A stretch of DNA of 22,500 nt from Sphaeroforma sirkka (lineage: Eukaryota > Opisthokonta > Ichthyosporea > Ichthyophonida), in the NCBI GenBank assembly GCA_001586965.3, contig LUCW03001977.1:1-22500 (forward strand), in the 5' to 3' direction. Shown here one piece after another: positions 8,504 through 19,600 of the stretch. The first letter of the stretch is position 1, and every line of letters begins with the position of its first letter. Both the position numbers and the translations under genes were made by a program. The notes below the pieces were generated by a model, which was not told where the DNA came from, did not search any database, and worked only from the letters and a program-made list of their open reading frames with translations.

Positions 8504-11500
8504 ATGTCCAGTGAACATATCGAACTACCTGTCTATACGGCCGATCCCGACAGCCCGAATACCGCGAAATCGTCTGAGAAAGGCACAGACAAATACAATG
8601 AAAAGCCTCCTATGTATCGCGAAGCGTCAGGTGTTGGGGTACCCTCCGGTAATCAGACAGTAGACACGGCCTCTTCAGCAGAACTTGGCTGTGACTTTTC
8701 GTGCAACTCTGCCTTCACCGATAGAATAGGTGCTATCAGGGACAAGCCAGCTGTAAGTGCGCGAGAAGGCTGAAGAAATATCTATACTCTAGGAATGTTG
8801 TATTAGAGGCTGTTGTAGACATTGTTCATCTCAAGGTAGCGTTGAGAAAGCAGATACCGAACTGATGCAATCTTAGCAATAGTACATACAGAGTTTTTAT
8901 TAATAATTAGCATTATATTTATATTATTCAATAGGCTGTTCTATAGTTTGTATTCAAGATCGCATTGCAAGTGTTCTTGTGCAGAAAGTACTACTGCATT
9001 ATTTGCCGATTGCAAGCGGTCTCAAGAGCGAATCACAGTTGCTCACTTACAAAGAGTTAGGATTTTTTTTTGCAAGCGGACACTTCTTTCGAGATGTGTG
9101 AACTACGTACGCATTGGAATATCTTCTCGATCGGCAGCGCGTATTTGTGTTTGTAGTTAATCAATCGTAGCGGGTGTGCGAGGCCAATACCTGTGTACTT
9201 GCGCCATTCCGTTCTGTCGTCAGATTGTTACCTCAGAGGTGTTACCTCAGAAGCTCGGTGGGTTGTACGTCCGTATTTTCGTTCACTTCAAGTGTCTGAG
9301 TGTAACTAAAATAACACTTTCACAGTCTGCATCTGACCGTATAATGAGCAGTTACGTATATGTACAATGTGTTGGCGATCACATATATAAAAATCTCTTT
9401 GCTGGTTTATTGTGTGGCGGGCGAATGTGTCGGGGTCTACAGAACAGTTTGTAGTATAGTACTTCGTTTGTATCTGTATCCACAGAGCCCTTGCACGAAC
9501 CACTATGACTATCTCACCCGATAAACGCTGAATTCGATTCTTATATTAGTTTGATTTGCGCGCTGCTTCGTTCTCACTGCGTAGCTTATAATTGAGTACC
9601 TATTGGTGGACAATAAGAGGAACGAATCTATAGCTCGGCACAGTATCAAGAAAGAAATGGCTCTATTTATGCACATGTTGTACACTATCAAAATAGAAAG
9701 ATCATATTAAACTGAAATAGCAACCAGACTGCTCGTCAAGCGTGTACAGTACGTTTCTGTGTTCGGAGTACAGAGGCCATATTTCTTGCTCATCCATAAT
9801 AGCCATTAAACGTAACCAATCGTACAATTTGTTTCGTCCTACAGGATGCCCTCACGTCACAAGAGCTTCTGGAGGAAGTCATGGCAGATGATACTGCACC
9901 GTCGCTTCTGCGGTTGTCACTGAGTTGGCAGAGCGATGCCGTGCTCGAAATCGGCGTACTGGAAGCGATTGTTGCAAGGTCCGACGAGAAGAAGGACATT
10001 ACAACGTATGCATTTGATATCGATTGCGTGAGATTTCTGACTGCTTACCTTGTGTGTGTCACCTCATTTTGCGCGCTTTATTTTTAACTTGAAACTTTGA
10101 GTGTCTAACATATTCAGCTGAAGTCAAGTGTTGCAGGCGTACTGTGTCAGTCTCCTTCGTTTACTCCGTGCTTCGCTTTTGCGAGTGTATACAGGCGAAT
10201 AAATCCTAATATTTCATACGGTTTTCAGTTAATTTAACATGGCGACATTTATACCGTGACTTGAAAATAAGTACCGCTCAGCACGCTATACTTTCTGCAC
10301 CGAATTTGGCAATACTTTCATTGATGTTAAATAGTCTTTATGTATTGTATCGTATCACATAAAATAGTTTGGCTGAGGAAGATACGCGGCATGCAGCCGC
10401 AATTGGTGTGCCTGTTCCGCGAGGTTCTACGGATACAGAATCAAGTAGCAATGGTGTCTCAATCTCTGACCTAGACGATGCGGTCTTAGCCGACAGATTG
10501 GTATGTTTAATTCACGTAGGGTGCTATTGCCAGACGATAAATTGATGCCGACACCTATCAACTCAGGATTGGATTATCACGACTGGAGTCTAAGAGGATA
10601 AGAATAGGGCCACACTACCGGAAAAACAGTGACTACATACAACTAACACTCCTTGGCTCAATTTCCTGCGTGAACTTTATGTTATAAGCAGTTCAGGCGT
10701 GCATAACAATCTTTCTATATGTTTTGAGCTTTTTGACGCCGTTGCCTCATTTTTTTATGGGCCTCTCGGATCGTGTTTTCTATTTCATATACAGGTTTCC
10801 TGCTCGTAATAGGCCACATATCAAGTCGTCGAAAAATCTGTCTAGTTTTACATACACCGCACTGGATGCAGATGAAAAAGACATTTCAACTAACATTACT
10901 GATCTACCACAGGGACAATGGTCAGTGGAGGTTTCTGTCATGAATGCAGGCACTATCGCGGAGGTGAGGCAAACAGTGGGAGTGGTTGCGAAAAGCTGTG
11001 AGAATACCACCCACACATCATCGACCAATCCACGAAGGTAGGTGTGCCCTTCCTTTTAAAAACAAGTTATGTGTATTAGGGTCGAGTATATTAGTACGAT
11101 TGACATATTGGAGCTTGTGCCGCCGAATCATGTTAGATTTTTGAAGTACTAGGGAGACCTAATGTAGTAGATGTTAACTAGATTAAAACACAACTATATC
11201 GCAGACATTATCAGCTCGCGTGGTACGAAATAATCGAACACGATGTACAGAAGCCCATCACGGTAGAGCAAGAGGCACTGCGTCGACAACAAAAAGAAGA
11301 TGCGAGGCAAAGGCAAAAGTATCAGAGGCGCTCCTCAACGGCGACTAGCAGTGGAAACGAAAGCGATGGCAGCTCCAGGTATGTCATGCGCTACGTATTG
11401 AAGTACATATCTGCCTCTTTCCGGGCACGCATGCGAAGTAGTTTTGGGAGATAATTTCTGGTCGGGCGTAGGGCTTTCCGCTATCCGTTTATGTATACAC

Positions 11501-13669
11501 TCATATTCTAAGATTGCGTAGTGCGAAGGTAAGTGCCTGCAGATCTCGTCTTTGCCCATGTAGAGGGTTGTCGAGTGCGCACAGCCGGTAGTACATATGT
11601 TGTTTTGTCATTGACATCATCACCTGTGCAATGTTTTCATTCAGTATTTCAATTAGTAGTATTGGTCATGTATTATTTTCTTTTAAATTCTCGTATGTGC
11701 TTAGTTCAAGCTGGCTGAAAGTACTTCTGCTTGCGTATAGAACATCACCATTTTTCCCAGGCAATAAACCAAGCACACAGGTTGGGATTCCTGTTTACAT
11801 ATTTGCACTTAGTCGCTTGTTTGCATGTTTTTTCGCTGATGTACTCTATACTGTGGCCGATACTCACTCATGGAACGTTAATGCGTAGGCGGAAGAGTAG
11901 CCTACTGCGTACCATGGGGTGGATGACGGGGCAGGGGCAGGGTAAGAGCAGCAGCCAGGATCAGATAGAAAGCAAACGCAAAGTCAGTCAGGAGAGTGCC
12001 GCGGGTGAGCTGCAGCCCATGGCGGAGAATCGTGGTATGTATGTATATTTGGGCGCGTGTAAACTACGTTTACATGCTTCTACATATGTAAATCACGTCT
12101 GTATGCTTCCACATGTGTAAGCTTCGTATGTAAGGTTCTAATGTACATACCAGTTGCTTTTGGTGACCTGTAGTATATGTTTGAAGGCGGTACGAGTGCA
12201 AGCTCGTGATGTACATATTTGCCGCTTCATGATGATAGGTATTTCGTATATATCGCGTAGCGGCCGATGTACGAAGAAGGTGGTACATGTTTGAGGTAGT
12301 GATGTCTATACTGACTACTTCATGGCGACGAGCAGTGCCTGTACATCATGTTGCATCCCATGTACGAAGATGTGACAATCTGTTTGGACATTGATGTCGG
12401 TACTATCTGATTGCTTGCGACAAGTTACATATGTGCATCGCGTGTCGTTCTCGTTGGAGTATGTATTCATTTGATTCGAAGGAGGTTTGTCGATGATGGA
12501 GAACAATACATATTAGTATATTTGAAATGGTTAGGGAGCTTGCATTGGGCTGATCCAAAGCTACCATGAAGTTTGGAGTTTTAATCGCAAATCAGCTTTC
12601 GACCATATCTTTTGAAACAAGCAAACACGAGTGGATCATTATTCAGGGCGTGTGTGACACGTGCCAAGTAGTCAAATGCATGACAACATATTTATATGCG
12701 TATCTGCGAGCTTCTTCGTTTCTTTGAAAACGAGCTTCGCACATATCTGGGGCTTGCAGGGTCCCGTACCTCAAATCTTGTGCTTGTCGGCATGCTGTAC
12801 GTCGCGAATATACGTATATAATACCTGCAGCATATGTGCGCATGCAGTACTCACGTCATGATTCTTGTGGCCTACATTTGAGTGAAAGACACTTCTTATG
12901 AATAGCTCTTCAGTGTTTTGGTTATCACGCTGTACTCTGTATGTATATAGATTTAGTATTAGGATTTATTCACTTTTTTTGCAATGTTCTAAATATAGGA
13001 AGAGAAAACCGTAAACCAAGTACACTTCTGGGTGTATATCTGACGTATCGTGTCTATCACTAGCGGTTCAAATGTCTCTCACAGCTCATATATAATATTT
13101 CAATATATCGAACTCTTACTCATGTTTGGTCCACCTTGATTTTATGCGTTCAGAATTAGCAGCCACGCCCACCGAGGACACTGGACGACCGCAGCACAAG
13201 ATGATCGGTGGTAAACCTGGTGCCGCCGATATATACCGGAAGTACAATGTTGTGATAACTTTGTACAGAGACGACGAGGGTGTTGGGGAAGTATCTTTGC
13301 CGTTAGAGGTATGTATAGCAGATCAATTGAAAGGCATTTATTTACTATATAAGAGTATGTTGGGTAGATTTTGTGTGGCGTATCGACTACTTCAGGGCCG
13401 CACTGTTCATGTTCAACCCCATTGCTACCTTATGAATCGTACTATCTGGATTATATAAAAATATGAATGATTTAAACAATGATTTAACATAGCTTTATAT
13501 TCATATTTTCCTTTGGGAATACTAGATGCTACTGCGATCATCTTTGCCCATTACAGCATGGTTGGAACTGTCCGAAATAGACCAAAGCTTTAAGGCGCGC
13601 CTGCAACGTGTGGGCGTTTTGACCTCACACAAGCGCAAAGGGAATAAAATTCTTACCCGGTTTCAGCAG
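8504..13669 (+). CDS. cyclase exons 1-8: cytoplasmic N-terminal region
   Basis: About 458 residues precede the first membrane exon. Exon 1 is hydrophilic and rich in Ser, Pro, Glu and Lys. Exons 2-3 are acidic, with ISDLDDAVLADRL at the end. Exon 5 has a Gln/Arg/Lys-rich stretch (EALRRQQKEDARQRQKYQRR) that could form a helix or coiled coil. Exon 6 is Gln/Ser-rich. Exons 7-8 contain a more globular stretch (YRKYNVVITLYRDDEG; LPITAWLELSEIDQSF). I recognise no known domain. Exons 1-3 and 5-8 join in phase. Exon 4 has its clearest open frame from about 10795, but the CAG acceptor at 10794 does not match the phase of exon 3, while the AG at 10824-10825 does. Confidence 0.7.
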
Positions 13670-16600
13670 GTATAACTTTATTTGGAATTCTAGCACATTT
13701 TTAGCCTTTTTGTTTTTGAAAGCAATCAAAATTTATCGAGAGTGTTCTGCGTATGCGAGTGGCTGTGATTGACATTCACAATATAAACAGTATAAAGCGG
13801 AACGTAGTATCACTCGAGTATTAAGTACTTTTGAATTGCAGCCGTTTGCGCATGTTTTTATTCTCATGGCAGAGTATGTACGCATCAGATTAATAGCCAC
13901 ATTTATCATACAACGTTCTCAAACACTTGGAGCATTGCCTGTGAGAAATCCACGCCATCGAGCTATACAGCAGCTCTTATGCCAGCTCTCGATTACTCGT
14001 CAGCGATATATGGATGTTTACTTGTCACGGAAACGGTTGAAGATATTAATTGATCACGATTTTTATGTATTAGAGACATACTTTGCCGTCCGCGCATCTA
14101 TTATCCTCAACCTTTGCTTCGATTTTCGTTCGCTTACTACAGGACTGGGAGGATCCACGTATCTATTTACGCAAGCTCATTTCGCTGGAAACACTATTTA
14201 TAATCATAACGCTCTGCCAAATCTTATTTGCTACGTTGATTGTGACGGTCATTCTATATCGGTACGCATACTCTGAACTCACGTCATCGGCCGAGATGGT
14301 ATCCAAAGAGGTGCGGTCTTCCATCATTGATGAATTGAGTATTCTCATGGAAGCAGTGCAGGTTCAGGTATGCAATAAATTATTCGATCACCGCATCTAG
14401 TTTATAGCGATGATGGCGTAGGTGGGGAGGTTCATTTCTCTCTGAAATCCTCAGAATTTACAATCAGCTGCTGTCTCTGTGTATTCAATTACTGTAATAA
14501 TATTGCTGCTATTTCGTCGAAAATTGTTGCTCTTTGATGAGAAATTTTGTGAATTTCAATGGTTAGAAAACGTTCGCGTCGAGACACTCGTCGTGAAGTG
14601 ATAAAACCGGAATCGATTCCGCAAATCCGACTCTATCGTCACGTATTTAAATAAATTCGGTTGTTATTTGTCCCGTTTAGGTGGTTATAACGGCCACCGC
14701 TATTCAAGTGCTGATAGAGACAGAAGACTGGAGCACAGCATCGCACTTGCTACAGACGAATTTTGAATCTCAAAGAAGTCCGTCGCAGGAATCTGTCGGT
14801 GAGTATACTGTACAGTGGAATGCTGGTAGCTGAGTTATTATAGCATACGTGCTTGTACGGGCAAGTGTGATTTGGTGACTTGAAGAGATTAGATGCTTTG
14901 CTGAGTTACTATGGAATATCTAATTCTGTTAAGTGAGTACTTCGAAGTTATTTCCATATTCATCAACATGTTGAATGTACAGCTTTACATGTACAATCAG
15001 TTCCACATGTTGGATGACTATGATGGTGTGCTGCATTCTCTGCACAGAATAAGAGTGTATGTATGGCAGCTTCCATGCGTTCGCGTGTGGTCTGATCGTC
15101 AGCATTCACTCTCGGAGTGTTCCCGGACGCAACATCCACGCATACACTCAAGCACTGCTGAACTCGACGAGTTTCGAATTCAAATACATTTGTGAGTTCA
15201 TTCCGGTCAATACACTTGTTGACTATCGCAGGTGGGGTTGTGAACCAAAATATCAGTCAATTGCTCTATTTCGGGACCAGCGACTCTCAGTTCATATCCA
15301 CTGGGCTTGCCTACATTGCAGAGGAGGGCGTTCGGGACAGTCTTGTGAACTATCGCGGGGTATGGGTTTTGTCATTCGCTTTATTGTTACATATAGCCCC
15401 ACCTATCATTTTTGACCTGGTTACAATATACCTCAAAGAATAGTATATATTGAGATATCGTTGCATATAAATAAGCATCAAGGAATAATATATGTTGAGA
15501 CGTCGCTGCATATAAATATACATCAAGGAATAATACATGTTGAGACGTCGTTGCACATAAATAGAAAGGAATAGTATATATTGAGTTGTCGTTGCATATA
15601 AATATACATCAAGGAATAGTATACATTGAGTTGTTGTTGCATATAAATATACATCAAGGAATAGTATATATTGAGTTGTCGTTGCATATAAATAGACATC
15701 AAGGAATAGTATACATTGAGTTGTTGTTGCATATAAATATACATCAAGGAATAGTATATATTGAGTTGCATATAAATAGACATCAAGGAATAGTATATAT
15801 TGAGTTGTCGTTGCATATAAATATACATCGAGGAATAGTATATATTGTGACGTCTTTGCATATACGGCAGTGTCTATTGTATGCCGTGTAGCGATAGGCT
15901 CTTCTTTCTACGCTCTCAGTACATACGGTGCCTCTCCAAATAATCGCGATGCCACCATCTGAGCTCGATCTACCCTTGAAGTATTTTCAACCCGTGCTGT
16001 GCTAGTTTAGTTTCTAATTTTGCGGGGTGTTCTAAAAATAACAAATATCCAGCTGCCGGATTATTCGGGAACAAATGGTTCGAATATGATCGGCTTTGGA
16101 TTGAACCAGGACTGTGGAGCGTTTAACTTCAGTTGCACACTGGCCAATTTCTCGAATCCTCGTAGGAGAGTCGAAGGTTACAATCCGGTGGCCCGTCCTT
16201 GGTATGACTTTTTTTGGTGCATGTGTCCATATCTGACAGCATGTGGTTATATCTGTCTACTTTTGGGTCATGTGTCCATGTCTGACTACTTTTGGTGTGT
16301 GGGACCATATTCGACTACTCTTGTGCATGGGCCTAAATCGGTTGACAGGATCCAGTGCTGAAATAGCCTTTTTGTATTCATCATTCGAGCATCTCAAGTT
16401 ATTCGGCCGATTTCGGGTTGTCCGCACTCACAGGTACATCAAAGCAAGCGAATCATCGGATTACAAGCCCATTTGGACAGATACTTATCCCTACGTAGGC
16501 ACTGGAGGTTTAGGTAATGATCCATATTTGCAATATCTGATGCTGGAGTTAATTTGTGTGTAGATTATTGTCATTCCTTGCGGCATGCTCTTCAGCTCAC

Positions 16601-19600
16601 GTTTCGTTATTTGCATCGCCCAAACACTTCAAGGTATAACTGCTGCCCTCAGATTCCCTCGGAATCCGGCGCGTGCGACGGAGTTCGTTACAGCGGCAGA
16701 TGTCGCACTGGCTGGCTTGGATGAGAAACTGGCAAATATGACGTACTACATATCTGGTATGGATCGCAATTTATGGTCGTTAGTGCGCAAGCATATATAA
16801 GTATACACTTAAGGATGCCTGGGAGGATATAGCTTGGTTGACCAAACGCACGAAGACATGTTATGATTTTATACGCATGTTTCATTTATCTTCGATATTT
16901 TTGCTTTGCATATGATTGAGTTCCATCTAGATTATCAAGTCCTCACGCTTGTGGTGTTGCTATTGGCATATTTTACAAGTGCGGTTAATGGCAAATTTGT
17001 GCGTGTACTCTGCATATGAAGTGCGTGCCATGCACTTCGTTGTGCCTGTTTCAACCTTGAATGACTGCAGTTATATCATCTACATAGTAGCCGCACACAC
17101 CTGTATCCACTTATTCCCTTCTATCTCTACAATTTTAAAACTAGATAAATCAAATGTGTGAGTACTCATCCTCTTTCTCTGTAACTTATTAGGATATGGT
17201 TACATCTGGGAGGCTGATACCTATTGGTTAGTCGCCTCGTCTCTAGCTGCGCCGATTAGAACTGCAGATGGTGAACGTATACCGATTTCAGAAAGTGCTC
17301 AGCAAGATATTCAGATGTCTGGTCAGTTCGTGACGGACCTATGCAATTTCAATCCGAATTGTGTGAACCAGACGTTCGTTTATCATTATGAGGTATGTTG
17401 ATATGGGATTTGTCTTGGTGTGATGTACCTCTCGAACGTGCATTCAGCTTGTTTTACCGTACTGTACGCCCTAGTGCTTATTTTTATACTGTTCTTTTAT
17501 CACAAGATTATGAACGCATTCATCCAATCATACTGATTTGATACACATCAGGCTATGTCGGGGTTTTGATTGAATCGCATATTAAATCCTGGGGGTTCCC
17601 TCCATTCACGCTAACGTAAACTGCCATTAATCTTGCTTTGGCGTTCATGCTCGAAGAAAATCAGGCCACCTCAACGATGTTCGATACGTAGCATAGGGTT
17701 TTTATTCTTTTTCTCGACATAAGTGTGCTTGTCGTTCTATCAAAGCCTAACAAATCTCTTTTGCGTATCCCTTCCCAGAACGTTCTTATCAGTCTCGATG
17801 TGTTTGAATCCGTGGGTCTGAACTGGGTAGTAACCGTTGTTATCCCGAATGAGGACTTTCTGACCTTCTACAAAAAAATGCTGATCGTGTGTGTGATTGT
17901 AGCCTTGGCTGATACCGTGCTTACGGTGTTACTGACCATCCTTGTAGTCAGCTCCATCACGGGCAAACTTACCCAGGCCACGAAGCAACTGGCGAACTTC
18001 TCACGTCTGGACTTTGCCTCTGAAGTACCGGACACACAGAGTTTTGTGAAGGTTCGTTTTGTGCCTCCCTTTTTATACTGAATACTTGTCAAGTGCTTCG
18101 ACCGAACTATGTATATAAAGCCGTGCGCGATGATTTGTTCCTGTGGGTGTATTTTCATTGGTACATACAGTATAATATGCACGTATGACATTAGTGGTAA
18201 TTTTAAATATCGTATTTGAAGACTATGATGTAGCCAACTAAACTCTAGATTAACTTGTAGTCATAGCGGTGATTTGTATGGCTAAAATTACGAGGCCGAT
18301 ATCTCGTGTTGATAGAAGCAATCCCCTATCACGATTTCAATCGCATTTTAACCAATGTAGCACTCATTTTATACTCACTTGTTTTGTTTCCAGGAAATCT
18401 GTCGCATATATGAAGCGCTAGTGGCCATGCGGCTATCTCTACGTTCTTTTTCAAAGGTGACTGAATGGGATATTGTATCCGTATACTGTTATTAGTGCTA
18501 TTTGCTTTATTCTACCTGCGTCTTGAATCAACAGATCAGGCGGAGAAACCAAACGAGTGCCAGTATGGTAATTGATGATATTGGAAGTATAATTTCTGCA
18601 TAAGAGAAACACACTGGATACCATTTTTGATCGCACAAACCAAGCGTTTCTACTATTGCTACTATTGGCGGTCTCATTTTTTAACATCTCCTCGTTCGTT
18701 ACCGTTTTGACCTAACATCAATCCATCGCATCGTCTCGTTTAAATAGTTACAAAGTCTCTCTGATTCATTTCAACCTCTTACGTTTAAAACTCAAATCGA
18801 TGTCTAACCCATCTCAAACTGTCTATAGTACATCTCAAGTGTTTATAATTCCTCTCAATCATCGCTGTCACAGTACGTTCCGCCGTCCGTTGTGAAGATA
18901 CTTGTGGAGCAAGGACAAGAAGCTCGTCTCGGGGGTCACAGACGCGTGATCAGTATATTCTTCAGTGACATTGCTGGGTTCTCCCAATTGTCCGAAACGG
19001 TTGATTTGGACCAATTACTACCCCTCCTAGGTGCGTTTTTTTAAAACTACCTTACTTGTGCACCTATTAGCACATGCTATTACAGATTAGCTGATACTAT
19101 TACAGCGCAGCATGGGATTCCTTACTAGGATCGTGCCGGTATATCTCCCGCATCCCAATCTTGTAGAATTCAGTTGATAGCGTTGGGAATTTTGAAAAAG
19201 TTAATTCTGAGAAAGTTTGTGTATGGAAGTCGGCAGTGCTTTATGAGAGCATATTGCTGAGACCGAATGTCATAAAATGGAGGGTCGACTGACGCTGCTT
19301 TGGTACTCATTTATAGTGCTACCGTTAGAATTATCAATCTGTTGCAAATCTCATCCAATTTGAGCATCAGAATCTGTACTCGCGAGCCACAACTACCATC
19401 AAATTTTAATTTCCCCCCACATGCTTCTATTGGGGTCACATAGGTACGTATTTGCAAGAGATGTCAGTGCTGATACAGGACAACGAGGGCATCATCGACA
19501 AGTTTATTGGCGACCATATCATGGCTCTGTGGAATGCTCCTGACTCAGTTTCAGAGCATGCATACAAGGTACTCCCCTGTTCTGCAGTTCAGCTCGCACG

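Noticed and set aside
8948-9454. Short open frames in intron 1
   Set aside because: Their composition is Cys/Arg/Ser-rich without any domain, they are not needed for phase between exons 1 and 2, and they have no good splice edges.
11533-11888. Overlapping open frames in intron 5
   Set aside because: They lie between exons 5 and 6, which join exactly in phase. The part of the longer frame after 11888 is exon 6 itself.
13941-14276. Continuation of the open frame that begins at 13836 through the exon 9 region
   Set aside because: Exon 9 encodes its membrane helix in a different frame and its splice sites fit. This frame gives only a shadow peptide there.
15435-15868. CRISPR-like array
   Set aside because: The units are contiguous and nearly identical throughout, with no spacers of unique sequence, and the setting is eukaryotic.
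15350-15891. Open frames on both strands with 15-residue repeats (LHINIHQGIVYIE and MQRQLNIYYSLM types)
   Set aside because: They are a by-product of the 45-base minisatellite, whose unit is a multiple of three. The array lies inside an intron between two phase-matched exons.
16070-16090. GGTTCGAAT resembling a tRNA B box
   Set aside because: It is within exon 12 coding sequence, has no A box at a fitting distance and does not fold into a T-arm.
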